A DNA stretch of 64,000 nucleotides from Sulfidibacter corallicola (GTDB lineage: Bacteria > Acidobacteriota > Holophagae > Acanthopleuribacterales > Acanthopleuribacteraceae): contig NZ_CP071793.1 of assembly GCF_017498545.1 (NCBI RefSeq), positions 2,232,001-2,296,000 on the forward strand, in the 5' to 3' direction. The position numbers and the translations under genes were made by a program. This document shows positions 47,895-58,100 of the stretch, piece after piece. The notes under the pieces are model-generated. The model ran no database searches, had not been told where the DNA came from, and saw only the letters and a program-made list of their open reading frames with translations. Within the stretch, counting starts at the first letter, position 1. Every line of letters begins with the position of its first letter.

Positions 47895-48689
47895 TCAGGA
47901 AGCGTCCTGGACGGAACGGCCCTCGCCCACACCTTGTCCGTCCAACACCCGTTGGCGCGCCGCACGCACCAGTTGGGCGGTGGCGTGGGAACTCAGGCGC
48001 CGGACGTAGATGCGGTATTTGGGAAGCGAAACGTAGCGGGTGTTGAGGCCGTCGCCCCCGTCCAGGCCCAGGAACCCGTTTTTCTGGAGTTCGGAAAGAA
48101 CGTGATGCACCAGGCCGATCTGGGTGGTCTTGCCGTAGTAACCGGCTCGCGTCGGCGCCGGCTGCAACGCCAGGAAAAATTCGTAGGCTTGACGCACCTG
48201 ATCGGGAATTTCGTCGATCTCGCGGTCCTCGTTGTCGTGGGCGCTCTTGAGGGCTTCGCAGATCTCGCGAATGTCGGAAGCGATTTCGCTGGGCGTGCCC
48301 GAGCGGGAGCGAAACTCGTCATCGTCGTCGTCATCGACCTGTGGATAGTAGAAACTCATCACGGCCAGGTGAATGATGCCCATCGCGATCTGCTGGTCGC
48401 GGCTCAAGCCGCGCGCGTGGGAATCGATGTTGGGCGCAAAGGGACTGTTGGTCCCCACACAACCGAGCACCATGCCGGAACGCAGCGCCTGGGTGGTTTC
48501 GTTGAGCACCTTGAGGCCCAGGCCTTCCAGAATGTTGTCGACGGCCGCCGCGAACGGCTCTTCATAAATGTAGCGGTCGAGCAGTTCCTTGTACTCGCTG
48601 TCGCGATGCGGCTTGGCGGATTTCAGGGCCTGCGCGATCAGGCGACCGGCGGCATACGCCATTTCGTTGAGTCCTTTTTCCTCGGACAT
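47895..48689 (-). CDS. MukE/JetB-like (KITE) condensin subunit
   Basis: 264 aa. No direct family signature is recognised; assignment rests on size (MukE is 234 aa), position between kleisin-like and SMC-like genes, and a winged-helix-like second half (TTQIGLVHHVLSELQKNGFLGLDGGD, then VSLPKYRIYVRR). An acidic loop (QVDDDDDDEF) lies at about 116-125. It would bridge the kleisin-like subunit and the ATPase. Gap of 29 bp to the upstream gene and 72 bp to the SMC gene. Confidence 0.6.
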   Translation of the reverse strand: MSEEKGLNEMAYAAGRLIAQALKSAKPHRDSEYKELLDRYIYEEPFAAAVDNILEGLGLKVLNETTQALRSGMVLGCVGTNSPFAPNIDSHARGLSRDQQIAMGIIHLAVMSFYYPQVDDDDDDEFRSRSGTPSEIASDIREICEALKSAHDNEDREIDEIPDQVRQAYEFFLALQPAPTRAGYYGKTTQIGLVHHVLSELQKNGFLGLDGGDGLNTRYVSLPKYRIYVRRLSSHATAQLVRAARQRVLDGQGVGEGRSVQDAS

Positions 48690-48718
48690 CTCTTCTCTCC
48701 CCTTCTGCGGATCCGGCT

Positions 48719-50218
48719 TCAGGATCCACCTTCGACATCGTTCACTCTGCTGATCAAGAGATCGTCGCCCATGAAATCGGGATCGTCCAACGGCTTGCCG
48801 TCGCGCACGACCCGCAGTCCCAGCAAGTCCGCCCGCGCGTGGTAGGACTGCAGGAACGACACGCCCAAAACCGCCAACTGATCCACATCCAGGTCCAATT
48901 CGCGACCCTGATCGAGCAGCTCCGACAATCGGATCGGTGCCACATCCACCGAACCGGCGATTCGGGCCAGTTTCTCCTCCAATTCGTCATCCAGCGGATT
49001 GAAGAGATTGAGGATCGGCAGGCGGTCCTCGTCCGCTTCCTCGTCGCGGATCGGCTCGACCTGACCTTCTTCGCGCAAGAGCTTGTCGATCCACAATTCC
49101 AGGTCGAGGATTCTGTGAACCTGGGGGCCCAACATGACGTGGTAGATGTCTTTGGCGATCTGGCGAAAGGCACCGCCCTCCAAATGCAGGGCGGGCATGA
49201 ACACCTGCTCGTTGAGATCGGGCATGGGCGAACGCGCCATGCTGCGGAATCGCTGGTAGGCCTGCTCTTCCAAAAACGAGGGGCCCGCGCCGAGAATCCG
49301 GCGCTCCAGGTCCATGTGGCGTCGCTGGCACATTTCCAGGAACGCAATCAGATCCTGGATGATCTTGACCAGTTCGAGATCTTCGTTGCGCTGCATTTCC
49401 AGCTTGAGTGCGGTCAGTACCCGGCCCTGATCGCGAATCAGGCGCTGCACGTGACCATGGGCTTCCTCCAACTTGGGCGTCACCTCGCGAACCCAGTCGA
49501 CCGTGCGCACGTCGCGCCGTACGGCTCGCAACATGCCTTCGATGTAGCGCTCGTATTCGAGGCTCAGAAGCATGGTGCGCTCGGCCTCGCGACGCGCGCG
49601 GTGAATGCGGCCACGGCGCACCTGCTCGTGGAGAATGAACAGGTTGGAGATCTGCTCGTCTTCGATGGGCTGATCCAACATGCGCAGGTAGAGGTGAATC
49701 GCCTCGGTGGTGGCGCGGATGATGAACTGATCGGTCTCGGGATCGTGGTAGCTCTTCAACAGTCCGAAGCGGAAGGTGTAGGGCTTGGGAAGGTCATCGT
49801 CGGTCAGCCAAATGCACTCCCGCTCGAAAATGCCCTTGCCTTCGTTCATCAGGTGATCCAGTACGAAGTCCACGATCGCGGCGACTTGATCGTCATCCAG
49901 ATGGGGCTGTCTGGCCAGGACATAGGGTTTGAGATCGTGAATCAATTCTTCGCGGGTCGCGCCGCTGCCCACGCCGGGCGCCATTCGCGCAAAAACGGAA
50001 TCGAAGACCTGCAGTGCCAAAAACGTGAAATTCTGTTCCTGCCAATCGGGGTGATATCCACTCTCGCCCTTGGCGACCATCTGGTGGATGGGGTACCCCA
50101 TCAGCAAGGCCTGCATGCGGCGAGCGACCACCTGGGCCCAGGTCTCGGCCTGGTTGTCACGCTCGCGTTGGGCTTGAAACAAATCGGTTTGGCTGGGTTC
50201 GGTAGGCGTTTGGGTCAT
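48719..50218 (-). CDS. MukF/JetA-like kleisin subunit
   Basis: 499 aa. First gene of the condensin-like operon. N-terminal helical/winged-helix region (FTFLALQVFDSVFARM, ATREELIHDLKPYV), a central helical stretch (about 190-310: EQVRRGRIHRARREAERTMLLSLEYERYIEGML ... LALKLEMQRNEDL) and an acidic segment IRDEEADEDRLP before the C-terminal part. Layout and length suit MukF or JetA, but no family-specific motif is certain. It should close the SMC dimer ring. A minus-strand promoter lies ~200 bp upstream. Confidence 0.6.
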   Translation of the reverse strand: MTQTPTEPSQTDLFQAQRERDNQAETWAQVVARRMQALLMGYPIHQMVAKGESGYHPDWQEQNFTFLALQVFDSVFARMAPGVGSGATREELIHDLKPYVLARQPHLDDDQVAAIVDFVLDHLMNEGKGIFERECIWLTDDDLPKPYTFRFGLLKSYHDPETDQFIIRATTEAIHLYLRMLDQPIEDEQISNLFILHEQVRRGRIHRARREAERTMLLSLEYERYIEGMLRAVRRDVRTVDWVREVTPKLEEAHGHVQRLIRDQGRVLTALKLEMQRNEDLELVKIIQDLIAFLEMCQRRHMDLERRILGAGPSFLEEQAYQRFRSMARSPMPDLNEQVFMPALHLEGGAFRQIAKDIYHVMLGPQVHRILDLELWIDKLLREEGQVEPIRDEEADEDRLPILNLFNPLDDELEEKLARIAGSVDVAPIRLSELLDQGRELDLDVDQLAVLGVSFLQSYHARADLLGLRVVRDGKPLDDPDFMGDDLLISRVNDVEGGS

Positions 50219-50939
50219 TCCTGCTCACCAAGTCGCAAAGTGGTCGTGATCGCCGACATGTCGCTCGCGATGGCATCGACTTTCCCACACCCGAACCAGC
50301 GGCGCGGGGCCCGTTCGCGGCCTTCTCGCGACATCGGGCACGCGGCGAACATTCGGGGCAAGTTCCCCGGCTGGAAACGGTGGGGCCATCGCAAATCTCG
50401 GGACGAATCCTTCAGACCGGCCATTATAGATGAAACCCATGGCCTTGATAACCCGCCGACCTGGCCCGTCCCTTTTTCCACCGTCTATCCGCCACCGGGG
50501 CAAAGAGTTGGCCGGCCAACAAAAATCAGGCGGAAATTCGATGCATCGGGAGCCGGGTTGAGCGACATCACGAAATCGCAACATTTGCCGGATACGATGA
50601 CGATCGGAGCGAATCTCAGACCGCCACTTGGGTATTTTCCCCATTCCGGCAGCGCTTTGAGATATAAATAGGCCGACCTGTCCTTTCTCGCTCGATCTTC
50701 GACCCAAGTCTTCGAAGGGGAACCAGTTCGGAACTCGATCGACACCACCGACAGTGCCGCTCGAGGGCCCGCGGCCATCCGCCACGCAGCCGATCTCGGT
50801 GCGCGCAACCCATTTCCGGACGGTCAGGCCGACATGGTGTCGATGTCTCCTCCCATTCCATCGCGGAAGCCCAATTCCGCGGCGCTTTTCAGGACGCGGG
50901 TCTCGCTCCGCGCCGATCAACACACCTCGAGGGGTTGTC
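50219..50939. other. Divergent intergenic region
   Basis: About 720 bp between the condensin-like operon (minus) and the BNR-repeat gene (plus). Apart from the minus-strand promoter at 50423-50451, nothing is recognised. Confidence 0.4.
50423..50451 (-). promoter_or_regulatory. Sigma-70-type promoter of the condensin-like operon
   Basis: Minus strand TTATCA (50451-50446), 17-bp spacer, perfect TATAAT (50428-50423); expected start near 50416, giving a ~200-nt leader. Confidence 0.5.
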
Positions 50940-53900
50940 ATGCGTTCACCTGTGGTCATTCGATCAGGTTTCCGTCTCTCCATTCTCCCGCGACGCGCCA
51001 TCGCGATGGCGATTCTGCTCTGGATCGGCACGATCCCGATCGCGGCCCAACCCGTCGATCCGGACCTGTTGGCCGGTCTGAAGGCACGCGCCATCGGCCC
51101 CGCCGGCATGAGCGGACGCGTGACGGCAGTGGCGGCGGTCGCCGATCGTCCCAGCATTCTGTACCTGGGTACGGCGGGTGGCGGCGTGTGGAAGAGCGTC
51201 AACGGCGGACTCAATTTCGAGCCGATGTTCGACGACCAGCCGGTCCACTCGATCGGCGCCCTGGCCATCGATCCCCGCCATCCCCAGACGGTGTGGGTCG
51301 GGACCGGCGAAGGCAACGTGCGCAACAGCGTCTCCATCGGCAACGGGATCTACCGCTCCCGCAACGGCGGCAAGACCTGGGAACACCTTGGCCTGCAGCA
51401 AACGGAACGCATCAATCGAATCCTGCTACACCCCAGGGACCCCGACATCGCCTACGTGGCCGCGCTGGGACGACTTTGGGGCGAGAACCAGGAGCGCGGG
51501 CTCTTTAAAACGACGGATGGCGGCGCAACCTGGCAACGCGTCCTCTACGTCGACAAACAGACCGGCTGCACCGATGTCGTGATGGATCCGAACAACCCCG
51601 ACAAACTTTTCGCCGCCATGTGGCAGTTTCGCCGCTGGCCCCATTTCTTCAAATCCGGCGGACCGGGCTCGGGCCTGTTCCAGAGTGACGACGGCGGCGA
51701 GACCTGGCGTCGATTGGAACCCGAAGACGGTCTTCCCAAGGGCAACCTGGGGCGCATCGGCCTGGCCATCGCACCCAGTGATCCGCGTCGCGTCTACGCA
51801 CTCGTGGAGGCCAAGGAAAGCGCACTCCTGCGTTCGGACGACGGGGGTGAAACCTTCACGACCGTCAATGCCGAACCCAACGTCTCGGATCGCCCCTTCT
51901 ACTATTCCCGCATTCATGTGGATCCGCGCGATCCCAATCGCCTGTACCGGCTGGAAACCCTGGTCCAACACTCCACGGACGGCGGCCGCACCTTTCGGCC
52001 CCTTCCCGGCGCGACCTGGCCCAGCATCCACGTGGACCATCACGCGATCTGGCTGAATCCCGCCAACCCGGAGCACATCATCCTGGGCAACGACGGCGGT
52101 GTGGCCGAGAGCCACGATCACGGCGCCACCTTCCGGTTCGTCGCCAATCTCCCCTTGGCCCAGTTCTACCACGTCGCCGTGGACGATCGGCATCCCTACC
52201 ACATTTATGGCGGACTCCAGGACAACGGCTCCTGGCGCGGACCGGCGGAAGTCTGGCGGCGCGGCGGGATTCGCAATCACTTTTGGCGCCTGGTCGCCAT
52301 GGGCGACGGCTTCGACACCCGCCCCGACCCCACTCGGCCCGACGCGGGATACGCCATGTCTCAAGGCGGTTACCTGGTGTACTGGGATCTGGCCAAACGC
52401 GAAATTCGATCGATCCGGCCTCAGCCCACCCACAGCGGCACGGACCTGCGTTACAACTGGAACGCCGCGTTGGCCTTGGACCCGCACCAGCCGGGACGCA
52501 TCTATTACGGCAGCCAATTCGTGCTGCGCTCGGACGACCGCGGCGCGACCTGGCAGGTGATCAGCCCCGACCTGACCACCAACCGCGCCGCCTGGCAGAA
52601 CCAGAAGGATAGCGGCGGGTTGACCCTGGACGTCACCGCCGCCGAGAACTACACCTCCCTGACGACCCTCGCCCCAAGTCCCGTACAAGCCGGCATCATC
52701 TGGGCCGGCTCCGACGACGGCCGCATCCACGTGACCCGCAACGGCGGCGACACCTGGGACGAAGTGGGCTCCGCCATCAAGGGCGGCCCGCGCCACGCTT
52801 GGATTCCGCACATCGCACCCTCGCCGCACGACGCGGGGACGGCCTTCGTCGTGCTGGATCACCATCGTTCCTCCGACATGGCGACCTACGTCTACAAGAC
52901 CACCGATTTCGGAAGGAGCTGGCGTTCGATCGGGGGCGATCCCCTGCAGGGTTACGCCCTCGTGATCGAACAGGACCCCGTCGAGCCGGACCTGCTGTAT
53001 CTGGGTACAGAATTCGGGCTTTGGATCAGTTTGAACGGCGGCAAAAAGTGGTGGAAGTGGCGCCACGGCGTACCCACGGCCTCGGTCATGGACCTGACAC
53101 TTCAGACGCGGGAGCACGATCTGGTCATCGCCACCCACGGTCGCGGCCTCTTCGTCATCGACGACGTGTCCCCTTTGCGAAACCTGACCTCCAAGGTGCT
53201 CAAGAAACCGCTTCACCTGTTTGCACCTCCCCAAGTCCAGCAGCACGCCGTGGGCGCCATGCAGGGTGGATTGGCGCTCGGCGCCGGCGAGTATCACGGC
53301 GAAAACGAGCCCTACGGCGCCCTCATCTCTTTTCTGGCGAAGGACGAAAAACTGCCGCTTCCCGACCCCGACAAGGAAAAGGAACGACGCGCCAAGGAGC
53401 GCGCCAAAGAGAGGACTCGTTCCGCTTCAACCGCGAAACCCGAGGCCGACCCGCCCAAACCGGAGAAACCCAAGAAGGACGAGGACCCCGAACCGAAAGC
53501 GGAAGTACGAATCGCGGATGGGCAGGGAGTCGAGATCCGCACCTTCTACGCCCCAATTCACCGTGGCTTGAACCGCGTGGTGTGGGATCTGCGGGCCGAT
53601 CCGCCGAAGGCGCTGCCCACCGATCCGAACGATCCGTTCAGCGAACCGTCGCCCGGCTTCGAAGTGCGGCCAGGCACCTACACCGTCACCATTCGCTACG
53701 AGGACGCGGAAGATTCGCAGACGTTCACCATTCGACAGGATCCCGCCAACACCAACGAGACCGAGGATTGGCAAAGCCGCGACGCGTTCATCGCGCGTTG
53801 GACCAGGCTGAACGATACGGCAGTGGCCGCGGTCCGCACCATTTCCCGGGTCAAGGCCGATATCCAGGCGGTTCGAGGCCGCATTCTCGAATCGGCGATC

Positions 53901-54269
53901 GATCTGCTCCCCGAGGAGAAAAAGGCGTTCGAGGAGGGCAACGAGGTGATCCTCGCGGGCAAGGAGCTGAACCGCGACATCACCCGATTGGAAGCCCAAC
54001 TGTGGATCCCTCCCGATACCAAGGGAATTCGCGCTTCGGACGATGTGGTCAGTCGCATTCAAATCGCCAGGGAGATGTGTTTCTCGAGCACGGCTCCGGC
54101 GAACGCCACGCAATTGACCTATCTCAGGCGTGCGGAAGTCCAACTGGCGCAATTCCTCGTGAACTACAACCGCATGATGGCCGCGGACGTGGCCCGGTAC
54201 CGAAGTGCGGCCCAGGATGCCATATCGCTGCTCCCCCCGGTTCAGTCGCTGACCCTACCCAACCCGTAA
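50940..54269 (+). CDS. Exported VPS10/BNR-repeat beta-propeller protein
   Basis: 1109 aa from the ATG at 50940 (GAGGGG upstream). Signal peptide ALAMAILL-type (AIAMAILLWIGTIPIAAQ). About ten Asp-box/BNR elements of form S/T-x-D/N-x-G-x-T-W are spread over residues ~80-720 (SRNGGKTW, TTDGGATW, SDDGGETW, STDGGRTF, TRNGGDTW and others), giving a sortilin-like double propeller. A Lys/Glu/Pro-rich linker (about 800-860) is followed by a beta-sandwich (IHRGLNRVVWDLRADPP) and a helical C-terminus. This layout is common in Bacteroidota and Acidobacteriota as a glycosyl-hydrolase-like protein of unknown function. Likely periplasmic or surface-located. Confidence 0.82.
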   Translation: MRSPVVIRSGFRLSILPRRAIAMAILLWIGTIPIAAQPVDPDLLAGLKARAIGPAGMSGRVTAVAAVADRPSILYLGTAGGGVWKSVNGGLNFEPMFDDQPVHSIGALAIDPRHPQTVWVGTGEGNVRNSVSIGNGIYRSRNGGKTWEHLGLQQTERINRILLHPRDPDIAYVAALGRLWGENQERGLFKTTDGGATWQRVLYVDKQTGCTDVVMDPNNPDKLFAAMWQFRRWPHFFKSGGPGSGLFQSDDGGETWRRLEPEDGLPKGNLGRIGLAIAPSDPRRVYALVEAKESALLRSDDGGETFTTVNAEPNVSDRPFYYSRIHVDPRDPNRLYRLETLVQHSTDGGRTFRPLPGATWPSIHVDHHAIWLNPANPEHIILGNDGGVAESHDHGATFRFVANLPLAQFYHVAVDDRHPYHIYGGLQDNGSWRGPAEVWRRGGIRNHFWRLVAMGDGFDTRPDPTRPDAGYAMSQGGYLVYWDLAKREIRSIRPQPTHSGTDLRYNWNAALALDPHQPGRIYYGSQFVLRSDDRGATWQVISPDLTTNRAAWQNQKDSGGLTLDVTAAENYTSLTTLAPSPVQAGIIWAGSDDGRIHVTRNGGDTWDEVGSAIKGGPRHAWIPHIAPSPHDAGTAFVVLDHHRSSDMATYVYKTTDFGRSWRSIGGDPLQGYALVIEQDPVEPDLLYLGTEFGLWISLNGGKKWWKWRHGVPTASVMDLTLQTREHDLVIATHGRGLFVIDDVSPLRNLTSKVLKKPLHLFAPPQVQQHAVGAMQGGLALGAGEYHGENEPYGALISFLAKDEKLPLPDPDKEKERRAKERAKERTRSASTAKPEADPPKPEKPKKDEDPEPKAEVRIADGQGVEIRTFYAPIHRGLNRVVWDLRADPPKALPTDPNDPFSEPSPGFEVRPGTYTVTIRYEDAEDSQTFTIRQDPANTNETEDWQSRDAFIARWTRLNDTAVAAVRTISRVKADIQAVRGRILESAIDLLPEEKKAFEEGNEVILAGKELNRDITRLEAQLWIPPDTKGIRASDDVVSRIQIAREMCFSSTAPANATQLTYLRRAEVQLAQFLVNYNRMMAADVARYRSAAQDAISLLPPVQSLTLPNP

Positions 54270-54640
54270 CGGGTTACCGTTCGGACATAGATCGGTGTAT
54301 GCATCGGCGCCCTTCGACTCGCGGGCACAGCGAGCGATCGCGCTTGGACGGGGTTCAAGAGAACTCTCACGCTCCAAAATGGCGCGATTTCACCGCCTGG
54401 GGTTTTCATTTTACACCAACGAAATACACCAACCCAGGGCCTCAGCTCTTGTCTCGTAAGTACAAACTCTTTCGTTCATTTGAAACTTGCTATAATTCGT
54501 AAATTTGACTCGGTTCCAGTTATCCTCATCGCACCGATTCGCTGATTGCCACATGGCTCCCATCCGGCTCGAGCACCGGTATTACCGCGACTGGCTCCCC
54601 CCGGATACGGCTTGTCCCAACTGCCTGACGGACGCGTCAC
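54270..54640. other. Intergenic region with an orphan extended -10
   Basis: About 370 bp. TGCTATAAT (54488-54496, plus strand) is an extended -10 promoter with no recognised gene directly downstream. A 35-codon frame at 54553-54660 (with CPNC) lacks a ribosome site and is not called. Confidence 0.35.
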
Positions 54641-54889
54641 CTATTTGCGATGGTGTTTGATTTTACGAAACTTACGAACCTTTTCAAACATTTCCCGATT
54701 GAGTCGAATCCCGGCCGCGTCCACTTCGATTCGGCCCTCCTCGGCCAAATCCCTTAACGCGGGTTGGATGTCTTCCGCCGGGACATCCAAAGGTCGGGAC
54801 AATCCCTGCGCGACCTCCAGCGAGGTTCCCGGGTAGTACCCACCTATTTCCATTAGGATTTCCTCAATTTCATTTTTTAAATCCTTCAT
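54641..54889 (-). CDS. Small winged-helix-like protein
   Basis: 82 aa from the ATG at 54889 (an in-frame GTG 12 nt upstream is possible; AGGA precedes it). The sequence EIEEILMEIGGYYPGTSLEVAQGL, DIQPALRDLAEEGRIEVDAAGIRLN has the helix-turn-helix-wing pattern of a small winged helix, with a basic C-terminus (KVRKFRKIKHHRK). No family is recognised. It lies alone between two plus-strand genes; a DNA-binding role is inferred only from this pattern. Confidence 0.55.
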   Translation of the reverse strand: MKDLKNEIEEILMEIGGYYPGTSLEVAQGLSRPLDVPAEDIQPALRDLAEEGRIEVDAAGIRLNREMFEKVRKFRKIKHHRK

Positions 54890-55187
54890 GAGTATCACCA
54901 TTCCTTAATTTAACCTTCAACTGTCATATTTTCATCAGATAATAGAATTTAAAAAATTTAAAGAAGACTTTCAAATTATAATCGGAAAAACGCAAAAAGC
55001 ATTACACTTTTTATGAGCCGCCCCCCCAAACCGTTCCGAGTTCGTTTTCTAAAGTAGAAAGTGGAAGGGATCGCCCTGGGCTGTGGTAGAAAAAACCCAA
55101 GCATTTCGGGCAAGGATCCGATTAGAAATAGGAAAGGCCGAACTGTGGCCCGAGAAAGCCCAAACCCGCCCTGACAAGAGCTCTCAC
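54890..55187. other. AT-rich intergenic region
   Basis: About 300 bp, strongly AT-rich at 54905-55010, between the small winged-helix gene and the hybrid kinase; likely holds both promoters but no clear boxes were assigned. Confidence 0.4.
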
Positions 55188-58100
55188 ATGCAATCCCTCT
55201 CGTGGACCCATGCCTATCGATTCGGCAGATCTTCGCTCATAAACTCTTTGTTTACAGCATTCCTGCTATCAGCCGTCACGCCCGCAACGGCCACCGAAAC
55301 CACCGGAATGGTCTTGGGCTTTTCCAAGGTGAAGGCTACGCCGTCGATCGCCCACCAAATCAAATTCGAGCACCTGACCAATCGCGACGGCCTTTCCCAG
55401 AACGCGGTGATCTGCATGGTCCAGGATGACCAGGGGTTTATGTGGATCGGTACCCAGGACGGCCTCAACCGCTACGACGGCTATGGCTTCCACCACTATC
55501 TCTACCAGCCTGGCGACCCCAACTCGTTGTCCAACAACTATATCCGCGCCATGGCCAAGGACGGTCGGGGTCGGCTGTGGATCGGCACGCACACGGGCGG
55601 TCTCAACCGGTTCGATCCCGACGAACAGTGCTTCTTTCGTTACCGGCATCAGAGCGGCGACATGCAGTCGTTGGCCCACGACCGCGTCTGGTGCCTTTGG
55701 GTGGACGATCAGGATCGCATCTACGCGGGCACGGAGCAGGGTCTCAGCCGTTTGGATCCCAAAACGGGGCGCTTCGACAACTGGTACCACAACCCCCAGG
55801 ATCCCGAATCGATTCCCCACGACACGATCTGGTCGATCGTCCCCGCGGATGAGGGTCGCCTGTGGATCGGCACGCGCCAAGGCCTCTGCCTCTGGGATCC
55901 GGAAACGGGCAAGGCCGAACAGATCTCCCTGAACGCACAGGGCTCACGGGACACCATCAAGGCGATACTCAGGGATCACGTGGGCGATCTCTGGGTCGGC
56001 ACCTACGACGGCCTGGTTCGCATTCGTGTCGAGGACGGCCGGATCACACGCTACCGGCACCGGCCGGGACAGGACGGGAGCCTGAGCCACGACGAGATCT
56101 ACTGTGTGTTCGAAGATCGGGAGCGGCAGCTCTGGGTGGGAACCCTGCAGGGCTTGAACCTGTTCGACCGCCAAACGGAATCGTTTCGTTCGCTCAAGGC
56201 CGAACCGGCCATCCCGGAAAGTCTCAGCAGCGACGAGATCTGGACCCTCTATCAAGACCGCAGCGGTCTGCTCTGGATCGGAACCTATGCGGGCGGCATC
56301 AACCTGTATTCCCGGTTGCGTCAACGGTTCGCCCACATCAACCACAACCCCAACGTTCCCAACAGCTTGGCCGGAAAGGAAGTGTGGTCGATCCTACAGG
56401 ACAGCGGGGATCGGTTGTGGATCGGCACCTATGATGGCGGCCTGTCGCTCTACGATCCGAAGATCCGGGGTTTCCGCCACTTCCGCCACGACCCAAAAGA
56501 TCCCAACAGCCTTCCGGAAAACAACATATGGGCTTTGGCCGAAGATTCCGAAGGTTATCTCTGGATAGGCACTCGAAATTCGGGAATCGCCAAATGGAAG
56601 CCATTCACGGACAATATGAGTTTCTATCGCAATCTTCTTCAAAATCCCACCAGCCTGAGTCACGATCGGATTTACCGCATCATTCGCGACTCCCAGGACC
56701 GCATGTGGATCGCTACACGGGGCGGGTTGTCCCTGTACCTACCCGAGACCGATCGCTTCAAACGTTTCCGGCACGACACCCACAGCCATCGTTCTCTTTC
56801 ACACAACAGGGTCTATTGGGTTTACGAGGATCGCCTGGGCCGGATCTGGGCAGCCACACTCAACGGATTGAATCGCTTGAGGGCGAACCAGGAAGGCTTC
56901 GTCCGTTATTTCCACGACGAGAACGACCCCACCAGCCTCAGCAACAACGTCATCTCCGCTCTCCACCACGACGAGATCGGTAACTTCTGGGTCGGTTCCT
57001 ATCAGGGCGGCCTCAATCGCTGGCCGAAAGCGTACTTCGAAAAGAACCAACCCCACTTCGTCCACTACGGCAAGGACCGCGGCCTCCCCAGTGACGCGAT
57101 TTACGCCATTCAGAGCGACCGGCGTGGTCACCTTTGGACGAGCACCAATCGCGGATTGGCCGAATACAACCCCAAGACCGATCGCTTTCGCACCTACACC
57201 ATCAACGACGGCTTGCAGGACAACGAGTTCAAGAACGGATTTTTCTACAACGAGGAAACCGGACGCCTGTTCTTCGGCGGCATCAACGGGTTCAACACCT
57301 TCATCCCTTCGGACCTCGACATCAATCAGAGCGTGCCACCCATCGCGATTACGTCGGTGTTCGTCGACGGCGTCCCGCTCCCGTCGGCGGATTTGCGGCC
57401 CGGCGGGCAACTGACCCTGGACCACCACAGCCGCTTGTTTTCCTTCGAGGTCGCGGCGCTGGATTTCACCAATCCCTCGCGCAATCTATACGCTTATCGC
57501 CTCTCGGGTTACGACGGGGACTGGGTTCAGATCGGAACCCATCGCTTCATCTCCTTCACCAACTTGAGCCACGGCAACTACCGGCTTCAGGTGCGCGGCT
57601 CCAACAACGATCACGTCTGGAACGAAGAAGGCACCTACATCAATGTCAGGATCCTGCCGCCGCCCTGGAAAACCTGGTGGGCCTACGCCCTCTACGCCTT
57701 GGGCCTCTTCGGCTCGGTCATGGCGATCTGGTCGATCGCGATCGCCAGAATCAAGGCCAAGGCCAAAATCGAGAGCCTGATCCAGACCGATCAGGCCAAA
57801 AGCAGCTTCATCGCCAATGTCAGTCACGAAATCAGAACCCCGATGAACGGCGTCATCGGCATGGCGGAACTGCTCCAAGGCATGAAGCTGCCGGCGCAGG
57901 CCCAGGAGTACGTGGCGATCATTTGCAGCTCGGGCGAGGCCTTGCTGGCCATCATCAACGACATCCTGGATTTTTCGAAGATCGAGGCCGGGCGCCTGGA
58001 TCTGGAGGCTTTTGAATTCGACCTGCGCGAATGGGTGGAAGGAGTCGCCGATCTGCTGGCCATCGGTGCGGTGGAAAAGAAGCTCGATTTTCGCGTGTTG

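Noticed and set aside
45567..48845. A 1092-codon open frame antisense to the SMC-like gene
   Set aside because: Mirror of coiled-coil coding DNA; composition (Leu/Gln/Arg/His-rich) is typical of a shadow and it spans two real genes.
42490..50218. Standard Wadjet (JetABCD) assignment of the condensin-like operon
   Set aside because: No JetD/TOPRIM-type gene is visible, the SMC gene is MukB-sized, and the small subunits lack recognisable Jet-family signatures; called only as MukFEB-like.
54553..54660. 35-codon frame with a CPNC motif downstream of an extended -10 box
   Set aside because: No ribosome-binding site and its end overlaps the opposite-strand winged-helix-like gene; evidence too thin to call.
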